Shown: positions 36,990 to 48,694, numbered from the stretch's first letter. The stretch: DNA of 64,000 bases from Maea johnstoni (GCA_963942565.1 OZ012693.1:10214604-10278603), one strand, 5' to 3'. Program-made: numbers and translations. Notes: generated by a model from the letters alone, not told the origin.

Positions 36990-37673
36990 CTCCTAGTCCC
37001 TTAAAAAGTGGCATTCCCTTCCGAGTGCACCAAGCAGTGTGATGTAGTACCAGGTACGATAGATAGATGGCGCCATGTGGTCCTCCTATCTCTAGAGGTT
37101 TAACATGAATCCCCTAATTCCCTGGTGAGATAAATGTAAACGAAGTTAACCACTATGGCGACCTAGACTATTGGTGTCTGGTAACAGTAAAAAGCGTGAC
37201 TGAAAAATACATATGACTAGAAATCTAGGCTATATGATAAACTTGAGAGATGATGTATCATCGTAGCGTAGAATCTAGGCTCTCGATTTTTGCAATAAAA
37301 GAATATGTTGGTCTTGAGCTCCTTGCTAAGAAATGTCACTAGTTTTGCTTAAATGCAATAAGATAGATACTAGTATATCTTTATATAAGAGCTTCGCTTG
37401 GGCATACTGAACGAGTCGCCTATACATAGCCTAGATTTCTAGGCTGTCATTTGCTTTTCTCGGTTAGCAGGCACCAAATAGTATAGGTGGCCATAGTGGT
37501 CAATTTAGTTTTCACTTATTTCAACAGGGGAATACAGGATTCATTTTGAGTATGACACCTAGAATCTCTAGAGATAGGAGGACCAGGTGGTGCCATCTAC
37601 CTACCATACCTGGTACTACACCACACTGCTTCGTCAACACAGAGGGGAATGTCAACTTTTTAGGGACTAGGAG
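36990..37673. mobile_element. Long inverted-repeat element, 0.68 kb
   Basis: Arms of about 240 bp (36990-37230 and 37439-37673) face each other around a 200 bp centre. Shared blocks are CTCCTAGTCCC at the tips, then GTAGTACCAGGTA, GGTCCTCCTATCTCTAGAG, ACCACTATGGC and AAATCTAGGC. Arm identity is about 80-85 percent by eye, so it is older than the giant palindrome. It encodes nothing. A fold-back or MITE type is inferred. Confidence 0.8.
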
Positions 37674-39281
37674 GCCTTTCTATCGCGGGTACTGATGGGG
37701 TTCGGGGAGTTCGATGAACTTCCTTTGAAATTCAAATGTTGGTCTTCTTGCTAGTAAAGGTCACTAGTTTTGCTTAATTCTAATAAGATGGATATATCTC
37801 TCTGTGGAAGCATAATTACACCATGAGCACAACATAGGGCCAAATAGTTCCATAGAGTATATATTCTCTTATCAAACCCCAGTCCCCGATACTCCCATCC
37901 TTCATACAAGAAGTATATTATATTGTATTGTAGTGTAGTAACATATATTATATTGTATGTGTATTGACTGCACAGAGAGTACAAAACAATACGGTATACA
38001 AAGCAAAGTATAATGTCTCATATAATATGAGACGATCTCAATACCGCTGTTAGCAAACTGGCATGCATCTCTGTTCTTTGACATCAAATGGAATGAAGAT
38101 GGATAAAAGCGATCGGACAACAGAAAGGCGTTTGGATTATAATAGTTATTAAACGGTACATTGGGGGACCTATTACCGAACCAACAAGCAGTCGTGACAC
38201 ACTCTATAGAGTTCTCTGTACACTGACCACTATATTGAATGATGACGAATAACGGAGCACTTAATTGGACGATCGGACAACAGAGAGATGTTTGGTAGAA
38301 CATGGCTATAATTGCTGTCACCCCTTTTAGGCGGTCAGGTGAGAGAACCGAGAAACACCCTCTTTTGGGTTCTGGCATGTTCCGTCAATACCCGCTGTCA
38401 ATATTGGTCTAGGATGGGTACATGGGTTTAGTAGAGAAGTTGAAGAGTAACGTGTTTTCACTTCGTGATTGAATGCAATATTACTCGCGGGTCGAGCCCG
38501 CTTAGTCTATTGATACAGAATAGATCACCAAGAAACACTGGTTCAACTACAAGTTAGGTAAATGTCCAAAGATGACTGAAACATTGTTGTTTAAGCATGT
38601 AAAGAACAAAATTGTCTTGCTGAGTATTCCTTTACCTTTTGTTAACCACTTAACCCTCAAGAGGGCTTGACTGGCAGTAGGCAGCGAGCAAGTCCGAGTT
38701 GCGAACTCGACGGTAATTTGTGAAAAGAGGAAGGAAAGTTGAAGGAAAGTTAAAATGTTATTTCTTAATAGCTATATTTGTGCATGTTTTATAATTTAAA
38801 AAAATAGAAAAAATATATGTATACATAAAGTTTCCAAGTTGCTCCAAGGTATCAGGTCATCAATATTTGATTAGTATTTCACTTCCTCTCGCATTGATTT
38901 TGGGAAGAAAATCTTCCTTAAACAAAAAAAAAAGTGGCCTGAGTACTATTCTGAAGGGGACGATGTATGGAATGCCCCTGGCACAACAACCCTTCCAACA
39001 GCAGGGATTAAAGGAGTGGTTCTACTATCTATTCACAATATTACCACACTGACATCGCCTCTTTATACATTTGGGGGTATACTGGAAAGATATAATTATA
39101 AGCAGAAGTTAGCACCATTTCATTTATTTTCTCCCAATAGACATTAATTACTAGTATGTCTTAATTATTCCCTGGTGCATAGCAATACGCATCTTTAGAT
39201 CTATCGTCCACATAAGCCGTGGTTACCAATCCATTGTCTTTTTATCTGAGATACGAAGAGACCCCCCATAGCGTTCATATA
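37674..39281. other. No gene; one LINE tail
   Basis: Apart from the LINE tail at 37905-38010, no feature is recognised. A 158-codon minus-strand frame (37902-38378) has no motif, and its end runs through the LINE tail. CGATCGGACAACAGA occurs directly repeated at about 38111 and 38269. Confidence 0.45.
37905..38010 (-). mobile_element. LINE 3'-end fragment
   Basis: The minus strand reads CTGTGCAGTCAATACACATAC followed by ACAATATAATA-type tail repeats, the same end design as 57419-57560. Confidence 0.45.
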
Positions 39282-39355
39282 GGCCGGTTAGCTCAGTTGG
39301 TTAGAGCGTCGTGCTAATAACGCGAATGTCGCGGGTTCGATCCCCGTACTGGCCA
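39282..39355 (+). tRNA. tRNA-Ile: tRNA-Ile(AAU), pair 1
   Basis: Consensus 74-base gene. Followed by TTCGTTTTTG, a likely Pol III terminator. Converges with 39688-39761. Confidence 0.97.
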
Positions 39356-39687
39356 GTTCGTTTTTGTTTTCATTTCTTTATATGAAAACGACATTGTTAA
39401 GTTTTTTGTCTATACTTAATAAACAACAATTTGCATTTATTTTAATTAAAATGTGTAAATAATAATAAAAACGGCAATTTGTATCCTCTTCCCAAAGGCT
39501 TGGTTTCTTGTATTCAGTAGGAAAATCATTATTCTACAGTATTCAGGGTGATTATTCGCGGAGTACTTATCAATGTGATTTTAAAAAATCCATAAAACAT
39601 TGGTAGCTACAGAAACTAACGCTATAATCAGATTTGAACTGTGAATCAATACAAAGGTTCCTAAAAATCGAAAAAAGGCAAAAGAAC

Positions 39688-39761
39688 TGGCCAGTACGGG
39701 GATCGAACCCGCGACATTCGCGTTATTAGCACGACGCTCTAACCAACTGAGCTAACCGGCC
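39688..39761 (-). tRNA. tRNA-Ile: tRNA-Ile(AAU), pair 1
   Basis: Consensus sequence. Its 3' flank on the minus strand is TTCTTTTGCCTTTTTTC, supplying T runs. Confidence 0.97.
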
Positions 39762-40003
39762 TCCCTTGATATTACGGATGGCTCAAAAGTCGGCACTCAC
39801 AGCTTTAAGGAACTCGATTCCTAATATTTGTTTAAATTAGTTGCTTATAACTCTAATCAACTCTCCCTGGTTTTATGCAAGTTATCGTGATTTGTGTGTC
39901 GATTTTTGTCGGTGTGACAGGATTGTAAATTGCATATGATTTCAACTTCCCTTTTATATAAAAGGCACAACGTGCTCTGAATAATGCTGCTGCTGCTGCT
40001 GCT

Positions 40004-40101
<98 letters not shown>

Positions 40102-40466
40102 GCCTCAGAGTAAGTAGGATCGCATACGCTATGGAATACATTATAGGGAAAAGCATATGTCTTGCCATGCCTGTGTTTGCGAGAAGTCAATTGGCCCATA
40201 TGCTACTGTATGTACACCTTACTATATGTCTATGTGGAATAATATTATCAATAAATATCCCATTTATCTTATTTATCTTTCAAACGTTTGTGGACAAGTT
40301 GAAATATGGCTGTTAAATAGTTGTTTATACATTTGAAATAATTCACATATCTTAGATAAATTTTCTTTGACAAAAATTCAATAAAGGGGAGTCATTATTG
40401 ATTTTAGAGACAAGTAATATTTTCTGGCCTTCAGTGAAATTTTGACAACCGGCGCATGATGTACAC
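39762..40466. repeat. Linker type B, short form, with (TC)n
   Basis: Begins like the other B linkers (GGCTCAAAAGTCGGCACTCACAG) but lacks the 700 bp middle block present at 42345-43501. It contains ATCAACTCTCCCTGGTTTTA, then GCTGCT repeats and a long TC tract (about 40006-40099), then the common upstream block of plus-strand genes (CAAGTTGAAATATGGCTG). Confidence 0.85.
39986..40099. repeat. (GCT)n then (TC)n microsatellite
   Basis: Six GCT units followed by about 47 TC units. Shorter TC or GA tracts lie in comparable linker positions at 49125 and 58676. Confidence 0.97.
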
Positions 40467-40540
40467 GGCCGGTTAGCTCAGTTGGTTAGAGCGTCGTGCT
40501 AATAACGCGAATGTCGCGGGTTCGATCCCCGTTCTGGCCA
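40467..40540 (+). tRNA. tRNA-Ile: tRNA-Ile(AAU), pair 2, acceptor variant
   Basis: One difference from consensus: the 3' acceptor strand reads TCTGGCC instead of ACTGGCC. This opens the innermost acceptor pair (T-T mismatch next to the T arm). The rest is intact and the gene may still function. Confidence 0.9.
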
Positions 40541-40880
40541 ATTTTTTGTTTTTGTTTTCATTTCCTTATACATGAAAATGACATTGTTTAGTTTATTTGT
40601 CTATATAATATCAAAAAAAAAATTGCATTTACTTTCATCAAATTGTGTAAATAATGATAAAAACGGACATTTTCATCCTCTTCCTAAAGGCTTGGTCTCT
40701 TGGATTCAGTAGAAAAATCATTATTCTACAGTATTCAGGGTGATTATTCGCAGAGTACCTATCAATGTGATTAAAATATATCCATAAAAAAGGTAGCTAC
40801 TAAAATTAAGGCTATAATCAGATTTAGAATGTGAATCAAAACACCGATTCCTAAAAATATAAAAAAAGATGAAAAGAATT

Positions 40881-40954
40881 TGGCCAGTACGGGGATCGAA
40901 CCCGCGACATTCGCGTTATTAGCACGACGCTCTAACCAACTGAGCTAACCGGCC
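40881..40954 (-). tRNA. tRNA-Ile: tRNA-Ile(AAU), pair 2
   Basis: Consensus 74-base gene. The minus-strand 3' flank AATTCTTTTCATCTTTTTTT gives T runs. Confidence 0.97.
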
Positions 40955-41859
40955 TCCTGTGACTTTTGCAAGATGGCCGAATCATCGACCAAATTGTTTA
41001 CCTCCCCTCCATGGTGGTCGGGTAAAAATATGTTTTATTTACATTGCTTCTGCTGCATTTACGGGCGGGTAAAACAACGTTTATACATATCCTACCCCAA
41101 GGAAGACGGTCGTGTAAAAATGATTTTTATTTTCTCTTTCACCCCTGCACCATCGTACACAAGAGAATAGGTGAATTACAATCATCTGTGTAGTAGATTC
41201 TAACATTAATTGCAGTACCGCCCCCATTCAGACGAATGAAGCAATTTGGAATTTCGTTTTTCGTTACTATTTCTGCCATATTGCGACTTACTTTTGACTA
41301 GCCAGTTGTAACTGGTCGAGGAAACCGGAGTACCTGGCAAAAACCACCGCCTAACCCCAAGTCACTGGCAACTCGAATAACATATTCACTCATAATTGAT
41401 TGATTGGTTTGCTATAGTCACGTGTTTTCTCCGTATACTGTCCTCCAGTCGTGTCGGTCATAAACAGGGCTGTGAATCCTCCTTTGTGTTATGACTATGT
41501 AGGATCAAATACGCTTTGGAATATATTATAGGGAATATATTATGCTATGCCTGTGTTGGCGAGAAATCAACATGACACATGTTCCATGGGACGCACACAT
41601 TTCTATATGTCTATGCGGAATTATATTATCAATAAACATCCCATTTTATCTGATTTATCTTTCACTCATTTCTGGACAAGTTGAACTATGGCTGTAAAAT
41701 AGTTATTTATATATTTGAAATAATTCAGATACTTTAAGAAGTTGGTAGATAAGTTTTGTTTGACAAAAATTCAACCAAAGTGATGAGCTATTGATTTTAG
41801 AGACAAGTGATATTTCCTGGCTAGCACTCGAATTTTGGCAATGGGTGCATCATATATCT
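40955..41859. repeat. Linker type A
   Basis: Begins GATGGCCGAATCATCGACC and CCCCAAGGAAGACGGTCGTG, then a SINE body (41297-41376), CCTCCAGTCGTGTCGGTCAT, and the conserved upstream block (GACAAGTTGAACTATGGCTG). This version shares TTTCACCCCTGCACC with the copy downstream of the LINE, unlike the versions at 43969 and 51674. Confidence 0.88.
41297..41376 (-). repeat. SINE body in linker A
   Basis: GACTAGCCAGTTGTAACTGG through GAGTACCTGGCAAAAACCACC to CAAGTCACTGGCAACTCG. Repeated at 44285, 51990 (cut) and 57346, so the SINE predates linker amplification. Confidence 0.75.
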
Positions 41860-41933
41860 GGCCGGTTAGCTCAGTTGGTTAGAGCGTCGTGCTAATAACG
41901 CGAATGTCGCGGGTTCGATCCCCGTACTGGCCA
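41860..41933 (+). tRNA. tRNA-Ile: tRNA-Ile(AAU), pair 3
   Basis: Consensus 74-base gene followed by ATATTTTTATTTTC. Confidence 0.97.
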
Positions 41934-42270
41934 AAATATTTTTATTTTCATTTTCTTATGCATGAAAATGACATTGTTTAGTTTTTTGTCTATAATGAAA
42001 AAAACAATTTGCAGCTCTTATCTTTATCAAAATGTGAAAATAGTAATAAAGTTTTTATCCTCTTCCCAACGGCTTGGTTTCTTGGATTCAGTAGGAAAAT
42101 CATTATTGTACTTCAGTATTCAGTAGAGGGTGATTATTCGCAGAGTACTTATCAATGTGATTAAAATATTCAATAAAAATTAGGCAGTAACTGAAATTAA
42201 GACTATAATCATATTTGAAATGTGAATCAATACACAGGTTCCTAAAAGTCGAAAAGAAAATGAAAAACGT

Positions 42271-42344
42271 TGGCCAGTACGGGGATCGAACCCGCGACAT
42301 TCGCGTTATTAGCACGACGCTCTAACCAACTGAGCTAACCGGAC
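42271..42344 (-). tRNA. tRNA-Ile: tRNA-Ile(AAU), pair 3, acceptor variant
   Basis: The minus-strand 5' end reads GTCCGG instead of GGCCGG, giving a T-C mismatch at the second acceptor pair. This may weaken processing or charging. Confidence 0.88.
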
Positions 42345-43501
42345 TCCCATGCTGTAGGGGGATGGCTCAAAAATCGCCACTCACAGGTATTGGGAACTCA
42401 ATTCTTAAGATTTGTTTAAGGTAAACCCTATTCGATACACGGGTCATTTTTAAAACTTGAATATCTGAAAACTGAGTTTAATGAAGACAGCGACACTTAT
42501 GCTATTGGAAAGGTTACATCTCATAGTTATAGAACAATGGTAAACTTATCAATAAATGACTATTTTGAGGGGATGCGGCACCCTTAAAGAACATATCTGG
42601 ATGTGTTTCGTTTTTTGGCAAAATGTCTAGACTTACCCGGTACCCTTTACTTGAAAATGAGAGTCTACCATATGATTATTCGTGTCTTTGGTGGGGTGCA
42701 AGGTCCTACCTCAACAGGGGATTTGCACGATGAATATCTTAAAAACATTTTTGAATGTTCCCATAAGCCTCAAAATTACTAACAGCACGTGGTTTACATA
42801 GTAAATGCTGATTTTCAGGTCCTGTCAGAATTCAAGGTACCTGTGACATGACCTTGCACCTAGACGGGGTTCATATCTGTCATATTCTAAAATACAGGCT
42901 TCGAAAACTGTACCGTTATTCACTTTCAGCCAAAAAATGAGATGAAAATTTTGGTCAAAATGGTCTATCTCGAAGGAATCTGCATGGTTAAAGCAGACAG
43001 CCATGTCGTTCGGGAGCAATGTAACGAGGAAAACCCCAAGGGCCCTGCCTTTTGTGCTCTCGAAGTGACCACAATAGACTGTTGCCAGCTTGAGATTCGT
43101 GGCGAGTGAACACTGCTCATTTGTCATCTTTTGTTTTGATATCCATTCTTAGGGGCCAGCCAAGGACACCACCTAGTGCTGATAATCTTGGTGTACTAGA
43201 CTATCACCTTAAACCAGTGGTTTATAACTATAATCAACTCTCCCTGGCTTTAATGCAAGTTTGCGTGAATTGTGTGTCGATTTTAGTCGGTGTAGTGTGT
43301 CTTCAAGTTCGAGAGAGACAAGTTGAAATATGGCTGTTAAATAGTCATTTATATATTTGAAATAACTCAGATACCTTAAAAAGTTGGAAGATATGTTTTG
43401 TTTGACAAAAATTCAACCCATGTGAGTCACTATTGATTTTGGAGACAAGTAATGTTTCCTGACTTGCACTGAAATTTTAGTAACGGGCAATGCAAATATA
43501 T
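42345..43501. repeat. Linker type B, long form
   Basis: Contains GGTATTGGGAACTCAATTCT, CCCTATTCGATACACGGGTC, a 700 bp middle block and GGGGCCAGCCAAGGACACC, then ATCAACTCTCCCTGGC and TCGAGAGAGACAAGTTGAA. Nearly identical to 50057-51209. A 100-codon frame at 42825-43127 is shared with 50533-50835, but all five base differences between the copies change the amino acid, so it is not evidence for a protein. Confidence 0.9.
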
Positions 43502-43575
43502 GGCCGGTTAGATCAGTTGGTTAGAGCGTCGTGCTAATAACGCGAATGTCGCGGGTTCGATCCCCGTACTGGCCA
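43502..43575 (+). tRNA. tRNA-Ile: tRNA-Ile(AAU), pair 4, D-arm variant
   Basis: The D stem 5' strand reads GATC instead of GCTC (A-G mismatch). The change also falls within the A box, so transcription may be affected. Confidence 0.88.
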
Positions 43576-43894
43576 ATTAAATTTTTGTTTTCATTTTCTT
43601 ATGCATGAAAATGATATTGTTCAGTTTTTTGGTCTATATGATATTAAAAAAAAACGATTTGCATTTATTTACATCAAAATGTGTAAATGATAATAAAAAC
43701 GGAAATTTTCATCTTCCTAAATACTTGGTTTCTTGGATTCAGTAGGAAAATCATTATTCTACAGTATTCAGGTACTTATCAATGTGATTAAAATATTCCA
43801 TAAAAAAGGTAGCTACAGAAATCAAGGCTATAATCAGATTTGAACTGTAAATCAAAACACACATTCCTAGAAATAAAATAATACGAAAAAGATT

Positions 43895-43968
43895 TGGCCA
43901 GTACGGGGATCGAACCCGCAACATTCGCGTTATTAGCACGACGCTCTAACCAACTGAGCTAACCGGCC
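43895..43968 (-). tRNA. tRNA-Ile: tRNA-Ile(AAU), pair 4, variable-loop variant
   Basis: A single C to T change at the last variable-loop base (ATGTT for ATGTC), outside the helices. It should be tolerated, although it alters the usual position 15-48 pair. Confidence 0.92.
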
Positions 43969-44284
43969 TCCTATGTCAGCTCAAAGATGACCGAATCATC
44001 GAAAAGATTGTTTACTTTCCCTCTATGGTATTCGGGTAAAACATAAGTTACGGGCGGGTAAAACAAAAAAAATATTTATCCTACCCCAAGGAAGACGGTC
44101 GTGTAAAAATGATTTTTATTTTCTCTTTCAACCCCGCACCATCGTACACAAGAGAATAGGTGAATTACAATCATCGGTGTAGTAAGTTCTAACATTAATT
44201 GCCGTAGCGCCCCCATTCAGACGAATGAAAGAATTTTGATAATTTGGAATTTCGTTACTTTTTCTCCCATATTGCGGCTAACTG

Positions 44285-44362
44285 TTGACTAGCCAGTTGT
44301 AACTGGTCGAGGAAACCGGAGTACCTGGCGAAAACCACCGCCTAACCCCAAGTCACTGGCAA
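44285..44362 (-). repeat. SINE body in linker A
   Basis: GACTAGCCAGTTGTAACTGG through GAGTACCTGGCGAAAACCACC to CAAGTCACTGGCAACTCG; compare 41297-41376. Confidence 0.75.
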
Positions 44363-44536
44363 CTCGAATAAAAGATTCACTCAGAATTAATTGATTGGTT
44401 TGCTATAGTCACGTGTTTTCTCCGTATACTGTCCTCCAGTCGTGTCGGTCATAAACAGGGCCGTGAATCCTCCTTTGTGTTATGACTATGTAGGATCAAA
44501 TACGCTTTGGAATATATTATAGGGAATATTATTAGT

Positions 44537-44955
44537 TATCCTCCTTGTAAAAAAGGGATACGGCCTGGTATCTGCGTGAAGCCAGTCGTATCACACGAGG
44601 CCGGAGGCCGAGTGTGATACGACTGGCTGAACGCAGATACCAGGCCGTATCCCTTTTTTACAAGGAGGATAACGAATTTATCATCAGCGGCAGAATCCGT
44701 CAGGCGGCAAAGTGAAGAGGAATGTCCGCCATTTTATTTTTCGTCGCCAAGGGTTCAAAACGAGGCTGTGACCTGTATAAACTTGAGGTCAAACCCATAG
44801 TTGCCATGGCGAAGTGGGATAAAACTTTGAGAGTGGGGATAAAACACTTATCCGGATCCTAACATTGCCATTTAATGAGAAGCAATGAAATACAATCCAG
44901 TACCCAACAGCAATTGACCAATCAGCTGCGAGTATCACAGTGGAGCTGATGATAA
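44537..44955. mobile_element. Hairpin MITE inserted in linker A
   Basis: The ends are short inverted TTATCCTC / GATGATAA. The left third is a near-perfect hairpin with about 65 bp arms (44535-44600 against 44608-44673), including GGATACGGCCTGGTATCTGC and CCAGTCGTATCACAC. An inner TTATCATCAGC (44680) is inverted against the right end. Comparison with 41527-41545 shows the empty site. No coding capacity; family not identified. Confidence 0.75.
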
Positions 44956-45278
44956 ATTATGCTATGCCTGTGTTGGCGAGAAATCAACTTGACACATGTT
45001 CCATGGGACGCACACATTTCTATATGTCTATGTGGGATTATATTATCAATAAGCATCCCATTTTATCTTATCTATCTTTCACATGTTTCTGGACAAGTTG
45101 AAATATGGCTGTTAAATAGTTATCTATATATATTTGAAATAATTCAGATACCTTAAGAAGTTGGTAGATAAGTTTTCTTTGACAAAAATTCAACCCAGGT
45201 GATACGCTATTGATTTTAGAGACTAGTAATATTTCGTTACTTTCACTCGAATTTTGGCAACGGCCACAGCATATATAT

Positions 45279-45328
45279 GGCCGGTTAGCTCAGTTGGTTA
45301 GAGCGTCGTGCTAATAACGCGAATGTCG
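45279..45328 (+). pseudogene. tRNA-Ile(AAU), truncated, pair 5
   Basis: The first 50 bases match the consensus through the anticodon arm and variable loop (ends AATGTCG). The sequence then jumps to TTAGTTCATTTTTCG, the usual downstream flank, so the T arm and 3' acceptor strand are deleted. The B box is lost and it cannot make a tRNA. Confidence 0.93.
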
Positions 45329-45525
45329 TTAGTTCATTTTTCGTTTTTCATTTTCTAATGCATGAAAACGACATTGTTTAGTTTTTTGTCTATAATGAAA
45401 AAAACAATTTTCACTTATCTTTATCAAAATGTGTAAATAGTAATAAAAACGGAAGTTTTATCCTCTTCCCAACGGCTTGGTTTCTTGGATTTAGTAGGAA
45501 AATCATTATTGTACTGCAGTATTCA

Positions 45526-48423
45526 TAGTCCGGCAGCCAAAACCCATTTTGGGGGTGAACCTGTTTTTGTCAGGTATAGTTTTTTTTAAGACTGATTATA
45601 AGAGAGTAAGGCATGCCTTTTCATAAAATGCCGGATGACACCCTGGCATCCTTGAGCATTTTGAGATATCGACCTCTCTAACCCACCCCCCTGTGAACAA
45701 ATCAGCCTATGTCTCATGTTCAGGCCCCTGTATTTCAAAACCAGAAAGACCTACACAGCTGAAATTCACCAATCCAATGCAGCCAAAACACATCTTTGGG
45801 GTGAACCTTGTATTGTCAGGTATAGTGTTTTTATGATTGATCATGATTTATTATGAGAGAGTAAGGCATGACTGTTCAGAAAATGCCGGATGACACCCTG
45901 GCATCTGTGAGCATTTTGAGATATTGGCCTCTCTAACCCACCCCCCTGTGAACAAAATATGAAATAATCAGCCTATTTCGCATTTTCAGGCCCATGCTTT
46001 TCATAACTGAAGAGATTTATAAAACTGATATTCACTAATCCAATAGCAAGTATAGCAAGGACTTCAGGAATAACATAAACACACATTCTCATTTCTCAAA
46101 TGGGCCAGGGTCACCTTTGAAAGTAAGCGATTTGTATAAAAACGGCATTCTTGTGTGTTTTTTGTATTTTCAGGACCCTTATATCTCAAGATGGAAAAGT
46201 TGCACAACCCTGTCTGTCATTAATTGAGCAAGAGTTCTATGTAGGGAGGATGGAAATCAATTAGAAATACTACCTGACTATTGCCATTAGTCAAATATGA
46301 GCTTGTGAATGTAAGAAAATATCTTAAAAACATGAACATTTAGCATTTTTCCTGGTATTTGGGCCTGTGGATCTTATAAAAATATGAGGCACACGAGGTC
46401 TTCTTTCAATCAGTAATAAAGTAATATTTTAACAGGATGCCCCAGCTGATAAAAGAATTGTCTTTTGTGTTTACAATGTTTAGGTATGAGCTTGGAAACC
46501 TAGTACTAGTATTTCATTATTTGATAAAAAAAAATCTTCATTCCTTCTCGTTCACCAAACCTTTGTTTCTCAAAAAACTTACTATATACAATGCTGGAAT
46601 GTTTCACATAATAAGAATATATAGCAAGGATATAGGATATCATACTTTGCCACACAGCTTATCCAGATGGGCAAAATTAACATAGAATTAGGAAATTTAT
46701 GGAGGCCATAAAATATTGCTTGTCACATTCAAGATACTGTATGTTTTTATTGTACACCTTAGTTCTCAATTTCTGATTACTTATGGTCAATGGAAAACTA
46801 AAATCCTGATCACTTCCATTTCCACCCAAAAATCCCATTATACTTAACTTGCTTTCATTTCATAGTTCCCAAGCAATAACAAACCGATGCAAAGGGTGGT
46901 TAGCCTAATTAGTTTCAAAAATCCCGAGACATCTTTCAGTGGTGCCTAATTTGCCTATAACTCCTTCAGGTTTCATCAACTCTTATGTGTATTTTTGTAC
47001 TCATATTTATCTAGAGAGAGGCACATACTGATTATGATATTGAGATTACAGGTAAAAGCCTCATGTACCTATCATTTTTATGAGATCCACAAGCCCGAAA
47101 ATCAGAAAAAATGCCAAATATCATGCATTTGAGATAATTTCCTACTTTTACGAGCTCATATTTGACTAATGGAAAAATCAGGTATGACATCTAAATAATT
47201 TGCATCCTTCCTACACAGACTTCTTGACCATAAATGACCAACAGGGTTGTGCAACTTTTTCATCTTGACATATAAGGGTCATAAAAATACGAAAAACGCT
47301 AAAAAGTTTGCCGATTTTAAACAGATGCCTTACTTTCAAAGGTCAGCCCGGCGCATTTTTAAAATGAGAATGTGTTTGAATGTTATTTGTGAAGTCCTTG
47401 CTATACCTCCTATTGGATTGGTGAATATCAGCTTTGTAAGTTATTCTGGTTTTGAAGTATAGGGGCCTGGAAATGCGACATAGGCTGATTTTTTCATATT
47501 TTGTTCACAGGGGGATGGGTTAGAGAGGCCGATATCTCAAAATGCTCAAGGATGCCAGGGTGTCATCCGGCATTTTCTGAAAAGTCATGCCTTACTCTCT
47601 TATAATCAATCATAAAAACACTATACCTGACAATACAAGGTTCACCCAAAAGATGTGTTTTGGCTGCCTGACTACATGTATACAGTACTCCAGTATTGTC
47701 AAATAATGAAATGCTAAGTTTCCAAGCTCCTACCTAAACATTGGGAACACAGGAAACCGCTCATTTATCAGCTAGGACATCCTTGTAGAATAGTCTTTAT
47801 TACTGCATGAGAAATAACCTCATGTACCTCTTATTTGTATGAGATCCACAGGCCCGAAAATCAGGAAAATGCTAAATGCTCAATTACTTGAGGTCATTTC
47901 CTATTTTCACAAGCTCATATTTGACTAATGGAAATAACAGGTAGTATTTCTAATTGATTTCCATCCTCCCTACATAGAGCTCTTGCACATAAATGACCAA
48001 CAGGGTTGTGCAATTTTTCAATATTGAGATATTAGGGTCCTGAAAATACGAAAAATGCTAAAAAGTTGGCCGTTTTTGAACAAATCGCTTACTTTCAAAG
48101 GTGACCCCGGCCCACTTGAAAAATGGGAATGTGTTTGAATGTTATTTGTGAAGTCCTTGCTATACTTGCTATTGGATTGGTGAATTTCAGCTGTGTAGGT
48201 CTTTCTGGTTTTGAAATACAGGGGCCTGAAAATGAGACATAGGCTGATTTGTTCACAGGGGGGTGGGTTAGAGAGGCCGATATCTCAAAATGCTCAAGGA
48301 TGCCAGGGTGTCATCCGGCATTTTCTGAAAAGGCATGCCTTACTCTCTTATAATCAGTCTTAAAAAAAACTATACCTGACAAAAACAGGTTCACCCCCAA
48401 AATGGGTTTTGGCTGCCGGACTA
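45526..48423. mobile_element. Nested fold-back element, 2.9 kb, TCA duplication
   Basis: Inserted in the conserved intra-pair spacer. The empty site elsewhere reads TATTCAGTAGAGGG; here TCA flanks both sides (45523-45525 and 48424-48426). The tips are inverted: TAGTCCGGCAGCC / GGCTGCCGGACTA. The left outer arm (45526-45778) pairs with 48170-48423. A second TIR then begins (GCAGCCAAAACAC at 45779) and pairs with one ending at 47673 (GGCTGCCTGACTA). Further paired blocks reach to about 46680 and 46990. The right side therefore holds two full arms in tandem, while the left has one short and one long. No protein is encoded. It is a non-autonomous DNA element enlarged by self-insertion or arm recombination. 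Confidence 0.85.
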
Positions 48424-48620
48424 TCAGTAGAGGGTGATTATTCGCTTATCAATGTGATTAAAATATTCAATTAAAATTAGGTAGTTACTGAAATTAACAC
48501 TATAATCATATTTGAAATTTGTATGTTTATTGACTGACCTTTTCAAGTACAAAATCATAGCAAAGACAAAATTGAATCAATACACAGGTTCCTAAAAGTC
48601 GAAAAGAAAATGAAAAACGT

Positions 48621-48694
48621 TGGCCAGTACGGGGATCGAACCCGCGACATTCGCGTTATTAGCACGACGCACTAACCAACTGAGCTAACCGGCC
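48621..48694 (-). tRNA. tRNA-Ile: tRNA-Ile(AAU), pair 5, D-arm variant
   Basis: The D stem 3' strand reads GTGC instead of GAGC (T-T mismatch). Its 3' flank is the normal one for a minus-strand gene, but its 5' flank is an inverted copy of the flank normally upstream of plus-strand genes, so the locus is a recombination junction. Confidence 0.9.

Larger units (their letters stand above)
43969..45278. repeat. Linker type A with small insertion
   Basis: Same order as 40955-41859, but carrying the hairpin element at 44537-44955 between TATAGGGAATAT and TTATGCTATGCCTGTG. It shares TTTCAACCCCGCACC with 51674-52022. Confidence 0.88.

Noticed and set aside
37902-38378. 158-codon minus-strand frame
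   Set aside because: It reads through a LINE tail at its end and has no motif; likely chance in AT-balanced DNA.
40006-40099. Arg-Glu and Ser-Leu repeat frames
   Set aside because: TC dinucleotide repeat.
42825-43127. A 100-codon minus-strand frame conserved in both long B linkers (also 50533-50835)
   Set aside because: All five base differences between the copies change the amino acid and none is silent. Similarity therefore reflects recent duplication, not protein selection.
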